A stretch of 64,000 nt of DNA from Pseudomonas putida (lineage in GTDB: Bacteria; Pseudomonadota; Gammaproteobacteria; Pseudomonadales; Pseudomonadaceae): the NCBI RefSeq assembly GCF_025905425.1, contig NZ_CP109603.1, forward strand, positions 4,170,501-4,234,500. Direction: 5' to 3'. Positions 47,923 to 56,894 of the stretch are shown piece after piece. The position numbers and the translations under genes were made by a program. A model generated the notes under the pieces. It ran no database searches, was not told where the DNA came from, and saw nothing but the letters and a program-made list of their open reading frames with translations. Within the stretch, counting starts at the first letter, position 1, and every line of letters starts with the position of its first letter.

Positions 47923-48876
47923 ATGACCCAAAACAAACCCACCCTGCACCCGCGCAACCGCCACCAGGGTCGCTACGACTTCCCCAGCCTGATCAAGGCG
48001 CACCCCGACCTGGCCCGCTTCACCATCACCAACCCGCACGGTAAACCCAGCATCGACTTCGCCAACCCCGAGGCCGTTCGGGTGTTCAACCGCGCCCTGC
48101 TCAAGGCCCAGTACGGCATCCAGCACTGGGACATCCCCGCCGACTACCTGTGCCCGCCCATCCCCGGACGCGCCGACTACATCCATGTGCTCGCCGACCT
48201 ACTGGGCGAAGACAATGCCGGCGAGATCCCCAAGGGCGCCCAGGTGCGTGCACTGGACATCGGCGTGGGTGCCAACTGCATCTACCCGCTGATCGGCTAC
48301 AGCGACTACCGCTGGCGTTTCCTGGGCTCGGACATCGACCCTGTGGCACTGGCCTCGGCCAAGGCCATCGTCCAGGCCAACGGCCTGAACAAAGCCATCA
48401 CCCTGCGCCAACAGGCCAACCGCACGCACATTCTCAGCGGCCTGCTGCAGGCAGACGAGCGCTTCGACCTGACCCTGTGCAACCCGCCCTTCCATGCCTC
48501 ACGCGAGGAAGCCACCCGCGGCAGCCAGCGCAAATGGAAAAACCTGGGCAAGCAGGACCCCAAGCGCAAACTGCCCGTGCTCAATTTTGGTGGCCAGAAC
48601 AACGAACTGTGGTGTGAGGGCGGCGAGATCCGCTTCGTGACCCAACTGGTCGGGGAAAGCGCGCAGTACGCCGAAAGCGTGCTGTGGTTCACCAGCCTGG
48701 TGTCAAAGGCCAGCAACCTGCCAGGCATCGAGGCTGCGCTGAAAAAAGCGGGCGCCAAGGCCGTGCGCATTATCGAAATGGGCCAAGGGCAGAAGCAGAG
48801 CCGCATGATCGCCTGGAGCTTCCAGGACGACACCGCGCGCCAGGCCTGGCACGCGCGACGTAAAACCCAAGGCTGA
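47923..48876 (+). CDS. rlmF: 23S rRNA (adenine-1618-N6)-methyltransferase
   Basis: Methylates A1618 of 23S rRNA. The 317-residue protein begins [20 protein letters not shown], has the SAM-binding [16 protein letters not shown] and the catalytic [11 protein letters not shown] (N-P-P-F) motif. The ATG at 47923 is chosen; the open frame to 47818 crosses the REP element. A strong hairpin lies just after the stop. Confidence 0.94.
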   Translation: MTQNKPTLHPRNRHQGRYDFPSLIKAHPDLARFTITNPHGKPSIDFANPEAVRVFNRALLKAQYGIQHWDIPADYLCPPIPGRADYIHVLADLLGEDNAGEIPKGAQVRALDIGVGANCIYPLIGYSDYRWRFLGSDIDPVALASAKAIVQANGLNKAITLRQQANRTHILSGLLQADERFDLTLCNPPFHASREEATRGSQRKWKNLGKQDPKRKLPVLNFGGQNNELWCEGGEIRFVTQLVGESAQYAESVLWFTSLVSKASNLPGIEAALKKAGAKAVRIIEMGQGQKQSRMIAWSFQDDTARQAWHARRKTQG

Positions 48877-48879
48877 AAA

Positions 48880-48910
48880 AAACCGCGCCCGGGCAAGCCG
48901 GGCGCGGTTT
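48880..48910. terminator. bidirectional terminator between rlmF and hupN
   Basis: AAACCGCGCCCGG-GCAAG-CCGGGCGCGGTTT is a perfect 13-bp stem with A and T tracts in the arms, shared by the two converging genes. Confidence 0.88.
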
Positions 48911-48927
48911 CGTCAACGCTTCAACAA

Positions 48928-49209
48928 TTACTTGTTGATGGCGTCGGTCAGCACTTTGGCTGGAACGAACTTGACGACTTTCTTGGCAGCGATTTCGATG
49001 GCAGCGCCAGTCGAAGGGTTGCGGCCGGTGCGGGCAGGACGCTCGGTGACTTTCAGCTTGCCGATGCCTGGCAGGGTGATTTCAGCGCCGTTTTCCAGTT
49101 GGTCAGCAACGATCTGGCCCAGTTGCTCCAGTGCGTTACGCGCGGTGGTTTTCGGTGCGTCGATAGCTTCGGCGATGTCGGCAATCAGTTGGTCTTTGGT
49201 CAATGCCAT
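48928..49209 (-). CDS. hupN: HU-family nucleoid protein
   Basis: A 93-residue DNA-bending protein. It begins MALTKDQLIADIAEAIDAPK and has the DNA-arm RPARTGRNPSTGAAIEI with the Pro that intercalates, and the C-terminal VKFVPAKVLTDAINK. Context beside ndpA and rlmF matches hupN of P. putida, one of three HU genes there. It probably forms homo- or heterodimers with HupA/HupB. It is divergent from ndpA across 394 bp. Confidence 0.93.
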   Translation of the reverse strand: MALTKDQLIADIAEAIDAPKTTARNALEQLGQIVADQLENGAEITLPGIGKLKVTERPARTGRNPSTGAAIEIAAKKVVKFVPAKVLTDAINK

Positions 49210-49603
49210 GGTGATGTTCCTTCCCTATCAAATTCAGTGGTTATGCAGCGAGCTACGACGTTATCGGGCCAGCCCCTGAATTTTGGAGGGCCGCGCCAAT
49301 CGCGTATGTAGATACGTAAATCGGCGTTTGGTTCGACACGACGTTAGCGTGCTGCCAGCAATGCGCCACGCAAGGGGCGCAAGACCGCGCAAAGCTACCA
49401 CAGGAATGGATAAATATCCGCTGCGCACTTCGATTTAATGCAGGTTTTTCGGGGGTTTTAGCTTAAAACGCACAAATCTGAACAAAAAACGAACAACCGG
49501 CATTTCTGCCAACATCCGGCCACTGCATCGCCTTGTCTCTGGGGTAAACTGGACGACTTTTGCAGCGGCGGCCGTGCACCGCCCCAGACTCGCCGAGGAC
49601 TTC
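49210..49603. other. 394-bp divergent gap between hupN and ndpA
   Basis: Contains a perfect palindrome CGTAT-GTAG-ATACG (49303-49316) and AT-rich tracts near 49480 upstream of ndpA. The two nucleoid-protein genes presumably have their promoters here. No gene or RNA was recognised. Confidence 0.6.
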
Positions 49604-50611
49604 ATGCCAATCCGTCACTGTATCGTTCACCTGATCGACAAGAAGCCCGATGGCAGCCCCGCCGTGCTGCATGCACGTGATACCGAGCTCGGCGCATCCG
49701 ATGCCATCGAAAACCTGCTGGCCGACCTCAACGACAGCTACAACGCCAAGCAAGGCAAGGCCTGGGGCTTCTTCCATGGCGAATCGGGCGCCTACCCCCT
49801 GAGTGGCTGGCTGAAGCAATACCTGGAAGCGGAAAAGGACTTCGCCGCGTTCAGCCGCACTGCCGTCGAACACCTGCAAAAGCTGATGGAAGAGTCCAAC
49901 CTCTCCACCGGCGGCCACATTCTGTTTGCCCATTACCAGCAAGGCATGACCGACTACCTGGCGATCGCCCTGCTGCACCACAGTGAAGGCGTGGCGGTGA
50001 ACGCCGATCTGGACGTGACGCCATCGCGCCATCTGGACCTCGGCCAACTGCACCTGGCTGCGCGCATCAACTTGTCCGAATGGAAGAACAACCAGAACTC
50101 CAAGCAGTACATCTCGTTCATCAAGGGCAAGAACGGCAAGAAGGTCTCCGACTACTTCCGTGATTTCATCGGTTGCCAGGAGGGCGTCGACGGCCCCGGG
50201 GAAACCCGCACCCTGCTCAAGGCCTTCAGCGACTTCGTCGAGAGCGAAGACCTGCCCGAGGCATCGGCACGCGAGAAGACTCAGACCCTGGTCGACTACG
50301 CCACCACCCAGACCAAGCTGGGCGAGCCGGTTACCCTCGAAGAGCTGTCCAGCCTGATCGATGAGGACCGCCCGAAGGCGTTCTACGATCACATCCGCAA
50401 CAAGGACTACGGCCTGTCGCCGGAGATCCCAGCGGACAAACGCACCCTCAACCAGTTCCGCCGCTTCACGGGCCGCGCCGAGGGGCTGTCGATCAGCTTC
50501 GAGGCACACCTGCTGGGCGACAAGGTGGAGTATGACGAGGTGGCGGGCACCTTGATCATCAAAGGGCTGCCGACGCAATTGATCGATCAGCTGAAGCGGC
50601 GCAAGGACTGA
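49604..50611 (+). CDS. ndpA: nucleoid-associated protein NdpA/YejK
   Basis: A 335-residue protein of the YejK family, which binds the nucleoid and topoisomerases in E. coli. It begins [20 protein letters not shown] and has [21 protein letters not shown] and [20 protein letters not shown]. The ATG at 49604 gives the conserved N-terminus; sequence upstream is rejected. Its position next to the HU gene fits a nucleoid role. Confidence 0.92.
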   Translation: MPIRHCIVHLIDKKPDGSPAVLHARDTELGASDAIENLLADLNDSYNAKQGKAWGFFHGESGAYPLSGWLKQYLEAEKDFAAFSRTAVEHLQKLMEESNLSTGGHILFAHYQQGMTDYLAIALLHHSEGVAVNADLDVTPSRHLDLGQLHLAARINLSEWKNNQNSKQYISFIKGKNGKKVSDYFRDFIGCQEGVDGPGETRTLLKAFSDFVESEDLPEASAREKTQTLVDYATTQTKLGEPVTLEELSSLIDEDRPKAFYDHIRNKDYGLSPEIPADKRTLNQFRRFTGRAEGLSISFEAHLLGDKVEYDEVAGTLIIKGLPTQLIDQLKRRKD

Positions 50612-50626
50612 TACCGCCAGTGCGGC

Positions 50627-50929
50627 CTAGGGGTTGTTGAACGAGGCCACCAGCGCCTCCTTGGCCGATTTCCGCAGCCGCTTTACCAGCCGCTCCTGGC
50701 GCAGCGCTTCGCCTTTGTCGGGCCATTGCTCGACATACACCAGCGCCTGCGCCGGGCTGGTCTTGAAATAGCGCGCGCCCTGCCCCTTCTGATGCACCAG
50801 AAAACGCCGCTGCGGGTCATCACTGATCCCGCAGTACAGCGACCCGTTGGCCGCCCGTACCAGGTAGACATACCAGGGTTTCACTGCCTGATCCGGCACT
50901 GCTTCACTCACGACGCCTGCTCTTTCCAT
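50627..50929 (-). CDS. GIY-YIG nuclease-domain protein (UPF0213)
   Basis: A roughly 100-residue protein with the GIY-YIG motif as [18 protein letters not shown] and the following Arg in [19 protein letters not shown], then a late [14 protein letters not shown] helix. It belongs to the UPF0213/YhbQ-like single-domain set, of uncertain role in DNA maintenance. The ATG at 50929 is chosen, but no start has a strong ribosome site; GTG at 50911 ([10 protein letters not shown]) is a good alternative. It converges on ndpA. Confidence 0.85.
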   Translation of the reverse strand: MERAGVVSEAVPDQAVKPWYVYLVRAANGSLYCGISDDPQRRFLVHQKGQGARYFKTSPAQALVYVEQWPDKGEALRQERLVKRLRKSAKEALVASFNNP

Positions 50930-50966
50930 CATTAAGTTGGTGAGCCCACTCATTGAGGGCTTCATC

Positions 50967-51839
50967 ATGTTCAATAAACTGAGCGGTACCCTGCTCTATG
51001 CAACGCTACTGACAACCGCATTCAACGCCCACGGTTCGATTGGCGCACAAACCGCCGATCAAATGCAGAGGAACTACGATGCCACCCCCGCGTACTGCAA
51101 AGGCAATGCGGTACCTGCCCACGCCTGCTCGGGCGTGCTGATCAGGTCAACCAAGCCTTCACCGCATTATCACACCTGGCATCATAGCCAGAACAGCAAG
51201 GACAAGGGCGGCGTATCGTTCTCCTACCTGCGCGCCGACATTCCCACGACCCGCCTGGCAGCCGATGCCCGCAGTGGCTTCACGCTGTTCCCCCTGCTGC
51301 AACGGCCCAAAGATTCGCTGCGTTACGAGATGCTGTGCGCCTGGCCCACCGACGGCGATACCTGGGAGCGCGATGCCCGAGGTTGTGGCGACAATCGGCA
51401 GACTGCCGAAACCGAAGCTGCTTGCCATGCGCAAGGTATCCATACCGCCGAGCAATGGATGGAGCAATACAGGCAAAGCGGTGATTACAAGCGCCAATGC
51501 GCCTTTGATATCCGCCGCGCGCGCGTTCCCGAACGCGCCGAGGCGTTCCACCAGAGCGTGCGGGCAAAGCAGCTGTACGCCTCCGAACTGCCATTCCCTT
51601 GGAACGAAGTGGTGATCGGCGCATGGAATGAGGCAGACGCGGCTAGCCTGCCGATCCAGTCGTTCTTCCATATCGAAGGCGAATACGGCGCCTTGCAGCA
51701 GGCGCAGGCCGACCAGCAAGACTGGAACACGACCAACGGCACCTTCATACCCGTGATCCGTGTCCGCCTACCGCGCACCCTCGAAGAACGTGCAACGTTC
51801 AGCTACCACGACAGCGATCAGGCCGTGGCATTGCCTTGA
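50967..51839 (+). CDS. secreted halovibrin-like protein (possible NAD-glycohydrolase/ADP-ribosyltransferase)
   Basis: A 290-residue exported protein. The signal peptide is [21 protein letters not shown], with cleavage near AHG/AQT. Six Cys are spaced along the mature chain (AYCKGN, HACSGV, MLCAW, RGCGD, AACHA, RQCAF), suggesting disulfides. The pattern [28 protein letters not shown] and [12 protein letters not shown] resembles, from memory, the halovibrin (HvnA) family described from Vibrio fischeri. I cannot confirm a catalytic residue set. The ATG at 50967 has GAGGG upstream. It may be accessory; its role here is unknown. Confidence 0.6.
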   Translation: MFNKLSGTLLYATLLTTAFNAHGSIGAQTADQMQRNYDATPAYCKGNAVPAHACSGVLIRSTKPSPHYHTWHHSQNSKDKGGVSFSYLRADIPTTRLAADARSGFTLFPLLQRPKDSLRYEMLCAWPTDGDTWERDARGCGDNRQTAETEAACHAQGIHTAEQWMEQYRQSGDYKRQCAFDIRRARVPERAEAFHQSVRAKQLYASELPFPWNEVVIGAWNEADAASLPIQSFFHIEGEYGALQQAQADQQDWNTTNGTFIPVIRVRLPRTLEERATFSYHDSDQAVALP

Positions 51840-52303
51840 CTGTGCTGGTACGCCCGCAGGCCCTTGAATGCCTGCTGGCGTACCTTGTTCTGAATCAACG
51901 GCGACCAGCCCAGGAGCACCCCGGGCGCGCCGAGGGCCTGGCGCGACCAGCGCCACAGGTCAAAGCTGTCGTCATGCTGGCAGATCAAGCCATCGCGGAT
52001 GACGAAACGTGCCTGGATGTCGTTGACCACGGTACGGCCAGTCTGGCTGAACAGGTAGGACGCGACCCAGTGCGCGCTGCCTCCGCGTTCGTCCGCACGC
52101 ACGTTGTCGAAGGTCAGAGTGAAGTCTTTGGCGCGCGTGGTGAGCATCCGCCACATGTCGCCCGCATCCTTGCCGCGCAGGGTGCCGAAAACCGGGTCGC
52201 TGAAGACGATGTCGGCGCTGTAACAGGCCACCATGGCCTCGGCATCCAGCCGCTGGAAGGCCTGGTAGAAGCGGGTGATCAGGTCGCGGTTGGCGTCGCT
52301 CAT
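51818..52303 (-). CDS. SnoaL/NTF2-like protein
   Basis: A 161-residue protein with the cone-shaped NTF2 fold pattern: ANRDLITRFYQAFQRLDAEAM at the start, YSADIVFSDPVFGTLRGKD, then strands SAHWVASYLFSQTG and QARFVIRDGLICQHDDSFDL. It may be an isomerase- or ligand-binding-like protein; the substrate is unknown. The ATG at 52303 is chosen; the upstream frame crosses the REP element. It overlaps the convergent halovibrin-like gene by 22 bp. Confidence 0.85.
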   Translation of the reverse strand: MSDANRDLITRFYQAFQRLDAEAMVACYSADIVFSDPVFGTLRGKDAGDMWRMLTTRAKDFTLTFDNVRADERGGSAHWVASYLFSQTGRTVVNDIQARFVIRDGLICQHDDSFDLWRWSRQALGAPGVLLGWSPLIQNKVRQQAFKGLRAYQHSQGNATA

Positions 52304-52361
52304 GGGGGCAGGTCCATCCTGGGAGTCGAAAGGTGCACGATAATCTGCTCGATGCACTTGC

Positions 52362-52473
52362 GCCAGTGCCGGCCCATTCGCGGGGCAAGCCCGCTCCCAC
52401 AGGATGGTGGGGCTTTCAGGCACTGCGGGCTCCTGTGGGAGCGGGCTTGCCCCGCGAAAGGGCCAACACTGGC
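52362..52473. repeat. REP pair between the SnoaL-like and CynX-type genes
   Basis: Opposed cores TTCGCGGGGCAAGCCCGCTC and GAGCGGGCTTGCCCCGCGAA, with one extra G relative to the common core, framed by GCCAGTG/CACTGGC arms. Confidence 0.88.
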
Positions 52474-52483
52474 AAACCCAGTC

Positions 52484-53764
52484 TCAGACTTTTTCGCAGG
52501 TCACCTGCACATGCAACGCCCGCCCAGCCCCAAGCCCGAAAACAATGGCGCCAATGCCCAGCACAGCAAAGATCCACCCCACTGCCGCCCAGCCACCGGT
52601 GAGGTCGTGTACCAGCCCCACCGCAAATGGCCCCATGGACGCCAGGGTGTACCCGACCCCCTGCGCCATGCTCGACAGGTTCGCGGCCACATGCGCGTCT
52701 TTCGAACGCAGCACGATCAACGTCAGCGCCAGGGCAAACGTCCCGCCCTGCCCCAGGCCCAGCAGCACCGCCCACCCCCACAGCCCTGAAACGGGCGCAT
52801 ACAAGCAACCAAACAAACCGGCCAGGGTAACCAGCATGACAATCACGATGGCCAACCGCTGATCCTTGCCGCGCGTTGCCAGCCAAGGTGCACTGAGCGA
52901 GCTGATCAATTGCACGATCACCGACCCCGACAGCACCAGCCCCGCCTCGGTAGGGCTCAGGCCGCGGCCAATCAGAATCGAAGGCAACCAACCGAAGACG
53001 ATATAGGCCAGCGAGGATTGCAGGCCCATGTACAAGGTCACCTGCCAGGCCAAAGGGTCGCGCCAAAGGCCACGCACCCGATAGGCAACCTTGTGCAGGC
53101 CATGCCCCTGCCGCGCCTGCGGCAGCCACACCAGCATGGCCAGCAGTGCCGGCACCGCCCAGAAGCCCAGCCCCAGCGCCCAGTTGCCGTCGTAGTGTTG
53201 GGCCAACGGCACCGTGGCGCCGGCCGCCATGGCCGCCCCCAGGCACAGGGCCATGGTGTACACACCGGTCAACGTACCGGCGTATTGCGGGAAGTCGCGC
53301 TTGACGATGCCCGGTAACAGCACGCCGATGATGCCGATACTGGCACCGGCCATGAGGCTGCCGAGGAACACCCCGATCGCCCCAAAGGCACTGCGCACCA
53401 CAATGCCCAATGCCAAGGTCACGAGAATGCCGAGGATTACCCGCTCACTGCCAAAACGCCGTGCCAGGATTGGCGCTAGCGGCGCGAACAGGCCCAGACA
53501 CAGCACCGGCAAGGTGGTCAGCAAGCCTGCCTGCGAGGCGCTCAGGCCCAGGCCCTCGGAGACCAGGCCCAATACCGGGGCCATGCTCGACAAGGCCGGG
53601 CGCAGGTTCAGCGCCACCAGCACCAGGCCCAGCAGCAGCAACCAGGGCCGGCGCAGCACCACGGGCTGCTGTTGAACCTGCTCGTCATCGGCTTCGGCGT
53701 CGATCAACAGTTCTTCGAGTTCCCGCTCGCCGGTGTGGGTGCTACGGGTGATTGATTCCGCCAT
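52484..53764 (-). CDS. CynX/NimT-family MFS transporter
   Basis: A 426-residue inner-membrane protein with about 12 segments and an acidic N-terminal tail (GERELEELLIDAEADDEQ). CynX signs are LVALNLRPALSSMAPVLGLV, then ASQAGLLTTLPVLCLGLFAPL and PTEAGLVLSGSVIVQLIS. The family includes cyanate and 2-nitroimidazole transporters; the substrate here is unknown. It lies 14 bp after a FadR-type regulator gene on the same strand and is probably under its control. Confidence 0.88.
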   Translation of the reverse strand: MAESITRSTHTGERELEELLIDAEADDEQVQQQPVVLRRPWLLLLGLVLVALNLRPALSSMAPVLGLVSEGLGLSASQAGLLTTLPVLCLGLFAPLAPILARRFGSERVILGILVTLALGIVVRSAFGAIGVFLGSLMAGASIGIIGVLLPGIVKRDFPQYAGTLTGVYTMALCLGAAMAAGATVPLAQHYDGNWALGLGFWAVPALLAMLVWLPQARQGHGLHKVAYRVRGLWRDPLAWQVTLYMGLQSSLAYIVFGWLPSILIGRGLSPTEAGLVLSGSVIVQLISSLSAPWLATRGKDQRLAIVIVMLVTLAGLFGCLYAPVSGLWGWAVLLGLGQGGTFALALTLIVLRSKDAHVAANLSSMAQGVGYTLASMGPFAVGLVHDLTGGWAAVGWIFAVLGIGAIVFGLGAGRALHVQVTCEKV

Positions 53765-53778
53765 GGGCCTTCTCGTGT

Positions 53779-54429
53779 TCAGGATTCGATGAGGGTTCGG
53801 CTCAGGCGCTTGGCCCGCTCCGAATCACGTTGTTCGATGGCGTCGAGGATCTCCCCGTGCAGATCGAACGTGGACTGGCAGCGCGGCACAGTGCTCATGT
53901 TGCGTTGCAGCGCGGCGGCCACCACGCCGGAAAAATACCGGTACAACTCACTCAATGCAGGGTTGTGGGCGGCATCCACCAGGCGCTGGTGAAACACCAG
54001 GTCGCAGGCCACATAGGTATCGATGTCACCGTGAAAGTGCCCGGCACTGCCTTCAAGGGCTTCGCGCAGGGCTTGCAGGTCTGCGTCGGTGCGGCGCAGC
54101 GCCGCCAGGCCGACGGCCTCGGTTTCGAGGATATGGCGGGTCTCCCGTGCCTGCTCCGGCGTGCAACGGGCCATCGCCTGCACAGCCATCAACGGGTCCT
54201 GGGCGGTACGCAGATAACTGCCATCGCCCTGCCTGATTTCCACCAGGCCACTGAACGCCAGCACGCGCATGGCCTCGCGCACGGTGTTGCGGCTTATGCC
54301 CAGTTCCTGGGCCAGCTCCGGCTCGGTCGGAAGGCGCTGCCCAACCTGCCAGTCGCCCTTGAGGATGCGCTCGCGCATGCGCTCTACGGCAAGTTCGACC
54401 AGGGAACGCTTGGTCAACTCTACGCTCAT
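53779..54429 (-). CDS. FadR-type GntR-family regulator
   Basis: A 216-residue repressor with an N-terminal winged helix (LPTEPELAQELGISRNTVREAMRVLAFSGLVEIRQGDGSYL) and an all-helical FCD ligand domain. The metal-binding residues are probably in DLVFHQRLVDAAHNP and FDLHGEILDAI. The ATG at 54429 gives MSVELTKRSL; upstream in-frame sequence is rejected. It is the first gene of a pair with the CynX-type transporter; a palindrome lies 14 bp upstream. Confidence 0.9.
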   Translation of the reverse strand: MSVELTKRSLVELAVERMRERILKGDWQVGQRLPTEPELAQELGISRNTVREAMRVLAFSGLVEIRQGDGSYLRTAQDPLMAVQAMARCTPEQARETRHILETEAVGLAALRRTDADLQALREALEGSAGHFHGDIDTYVACDLVFHQRLVDAAHNPALSELYRYFSGVVAAALQRNMSTVPRCQSTFDLHGEILDAIEQRDSERAKRLSRTLIES

Positions 54430-54442
54430 CACATTCAACCAA

Positions 54443-54453
54443 TCATCCGATGA
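54443..54453. promoter_or_regulatory. palindrome, possible autoregulatory operator
   Basis: TCATC-C-GATGA is a perfect 11-bp palindrome within CAATCATCCGATGAATTG, just upstream of the FadR-type gene. GntR regulators often bind such short palindromes near their own start. Confidence 0.5.
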
Positions 54454-54567
54454 ATTGACGCAGCTTAATGGATAGCCTTCTGGACGGCAAACCACCTGTT
54501 ATTTCTGCCAGTTGTGAGCAGAGCGCTTTATTGCAACGCTCGCTGCAACGTTCCCGGATGCCTCTCC

Positions 54568-55749
54568 ATGCCACTATCACGCTTGCTACTGATGACATGG
54601 GTGCTGCTGGCAGGTTGCGACCCCGCATCTAACGCCCCCCAACCGAAAACCTTGATCGTCGCCATGGAAGGCGTGCAGCTCGACCACTACGAAGCGCTGG
54701 GTGACGCCACCAATCTGAAGCAACGCCTGTATTACGCCAGCGCCTACACCGGCGGCATCACTGGCCTGGCCAGCGAACAGCCAACAGTCAGCGGGCCAGG
54801 CTGGATCACCTTGCTGACCGGGGTCTGGAGCAACAAACATGGCGTTGATTCGAATGCCGAGTCACTGCGGGTCGACCCGGCTTTTCCAAGCCTGTTCAAG
54901 CGGCTTCGCCAGGCGCTGCCGACCGCCTACCTGTCCAGCGTGGTCAACTGGTCGCCGATCAATACCGCGTTCCTGCTCGAAGATACCCATGGCAATGATG
55001 TGCGCGAAAGCGGCTTATCCGATGTGCAGGTCACCGAGCGCGCGCTGGAAATTCTCGGTAACACACCCGGCGACTTCACCTTCATCCAACTAGGCGAACC
55101 GGATAAGGCAGGCCATGACGGGGGGTTCGACGCGCACTACCAAGAGGCGCTGCGCGAAGCCGACAGCCAATTAGGGCAACTGCTGGACAAGATCGACGAG
55201 CGGCGCCGCAACCATCCGCGAGAAGACTGGCTGGTAATCGTCAGTACCGATCATGGCCGCGACTATTGGGGCAAAGGCCACGGAGGCGTCACGGAGCAGG
55301 AAAAGACCATCTTCATCGCCAGCAACAAACCGTTGAACGAAGAACTGACCCAGCCCAGCATCCCGGAGGAAAAACCAGGGCCGAACAACCTGTATCGCCT
55401 TGCCGCGCAGACTTCTGTGGCGCCCACTGTCCTGCGCCATATGGGCCTGGCACTGCAACCGCAATGGCTTCTGGACGGCACACCCCTGCTGGGGGGTACG
55501 GGTGTTCGCAAAGCCAGGGCCGATGAAGCCAATGCCCGACTGCGCTGGCACAGTACCGCCAAGGGTTACCTGACCATCCTCAAGAATGGGCATGTGGTTG
55601 CACAAGTACCGGCCGCGGCCGAGCAATGGACCGACCCGGATGGCATGGATGACATCAACGATTATGTGCTGATACTCGATGGCACCCCTGCAGCAGTGCG
55701 CAACAGGCCAGCCGGAAAACCCTACGGCATCGAGGAAGTCGCCTACTGA
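54568..55749 (+). CDS. lipoprotein of the alkaline phosphatase/phosphodiesterase superfamily
   Basis: A 393-residue protein with a lipoprotein signal (MPLSRLLLMTWVLLAGC, lipobox LLAGC), so probably membrane-anchored on the periplasmic side. The likely nucleophile Thr and metal loop are in QPTVSGPGWITLLTGVWSNKHGV. Further metal ligands lie in FIQLGEPDKAGHDGGFDAHYQ and IVSTDHGRDYWGKGHGG, as in nucleotide pyrophosphatase/phosphodiesterases. The N-terminal TLIVAMEGVQLDHYE strand is atypical for some members. Substrate unknown. It is divergent from the FadR-type gene. Confidence 0.75.
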   Translation: MPLSRLLLMTWVLLAGCDPASNAPQPKTLIVAMEGVQLDHYEALGDATNLKQRLYYASAYTGGITGLASEQPTVSGPGWITLLTGVWSNKHGVDSNAESLRVDPAFPSLFKRLRQALPTAYLSSVVNWSPINTAFLLEDTHGNDVRESGLSDVQVTERALEILGNTPGDFTFIQLGEPDKAGHDGGFDAHYQEALREADSQLGQLLDKIDERRRNHPREDWLVIVSTDHGRDYWGKGHGGVTEQEKTIFIASNKPLNEELTQPSIPEEKPGPNNLYRLAAQTSVAPTVLRHMGLALQPQWLLDGTPLLGGTGVRKARADEANARLRWHSTAKGYLTILKNGHVVAQVPAAAEQWTDPDGMDDINDYVLILDGTPAAVRNRPAGKPYGIEEVAY

Positions 55750-55773
55750 GGTCCGTCTTTCAACCCTGAAAGC

Positions 55774-55807
55774 AAAAACCCCACCTGGCAACCAGTGCCA
55801 GACGGGG
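55774..55807 (-). terminator. hisC: terminator at the end of the his genes
   Basis: On the minus strand the stem CCCC-GT-CTGGCA / TGCCAG-GT-GGGG with a five-base loop is followed by TTTTT. It lies 38 bp after the hisC stop. Confidence 0.75.
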
Positions 55808-55845
55808 TCGGATCGAAGCGCGTGGCTGCGTGAGCCACGCCTTGA

Positions 55846-56892
55846 TCAGTTCAGCGCATCGAGCAATGCCTGGTTCATTTCCGGCGTACCGATGGTAATG
55901 CGCAGGAACTGGGCAATCCGCGCCTGCTTGAAGTGCCGCACGATCACACCCTGCTCACGCAGGCGAGCCGCCAACTCGGCCGCATCCTGCTGCGGGTGAC
56001 GGGCGAAGATGAAGTTGGCCGCCGACGGCAGCACTTCGAAGCCTTTGGCCGTCAGTTGCTCGACCAGCACTTCACGGCTGGCGATCACCTTGCGGCAGGT
56101 TTCTTCGAAGTAGGCACGGTCTTCGAACGCCACGGCCGCGCCGACGATCGCCGCACGGTCCAGGGGGTAGGAGTTGAAGCTGTTCTTGATCCGCTCCAGC
56201 GCCTCGATCAGGTCCGGGTGGCCAACTGCCAGGCCAACGCGCAAGCCGGCCAGCGAGCGCGACTTGGACAGGGTCTGGGTCACCAGCAGGTTGTCGTAGC
56301 GGTCCACCAGGCTGATGGCGGTCTCGCCACCAAAGTCGATGTAGGCCTCATCCACCACCACCACCGAATCACGGTTGGCCTGCAGCAGTTGCTCGACGGC
56401 CTGCAACGGCATCAGGCAGCCGGTCGGCGCATTCGGGTTAGGGAAGATGATCCCTGCGTTAGGCTTTTTGTAGTCCTCGATACGGATCTGAAACTGCTCG
56501 TCCAACGCCACCTGCTCGAAGGCAATGCCATACAGGCCGCAGTAGACCGGGTAGAAGCTGTAGCTGATGTCCGGGAACAACAGCGGCGCGTCGTGCTGGA
56601 ACAGGCCATGGAAGATGTGCGCCAGCACCTCGTCCGAACCGTTGCCGACAAAGACCTGCCCAGGGGTTACGCCATAGTACTCGGCCACCGCCTGCTTGAG
56701 CCGGTCACCATTCGGGTCCGGGTACAGGCGCAGGTTGTCGCTCAGCTCGCCGCGCATGGCCTCCAGCGCCTTGGGCGATGGGCCATAGGGGTTTTCGTTG
56801 GTGTTGAGCTTGACCAGGCGGGCCAGCTTGGGTTGCTCGCCCGGCACGTAAGGGACCAGGTCCTTGACGAAGGGGCTCCAGAATCGACTCAT
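55846..56892 (-). CDS. hisC: histidinol-phosphate aminotransferase
   Basis: PLP aminotransferase of 348 residues that converts imidazole-acetol phosphate to histidinol phosphate. Visible are [34 protein letters not shown], the NPNAPTG motif and the PLP lysine in [14 protein letters not shown]. It is the last gene of the series, 2 bp after the hisD stop, with a terminator downstream. Confidence 0.96.
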   Translation of the reverse strand: MSRFWSPFVKDLVPYVPGEQPKLARLVKLNTNENPYGPSPKALEAMRGELSDNLRLYPDPNGDRLKQAVAEYYGVTPGQVFVGNGSDEVLAHIFHGLFQHDAPLLFPDISYSFYPVYCGLYGIAFEQVALDEQFQIRIEDYKKPNAGIIFPNPNAPTGCLMPLQAVEQLLQANRDSVVVVDEAYIDFGGETAISLVDRYDNLLVTQTLSKSRSLAGLRVGLAVGHPDLIEALERIKNSFNSYPLDRAAIVGAAVAFEDRAYFEETCRKVIASREVLVEQLTAKGFEVLPSAANFIFARHPQQDAAELAARLREQGVIVRHFKQARIAQFLRITIGTPEMNQALLDALN

Positions 56893-56894
56893 GC

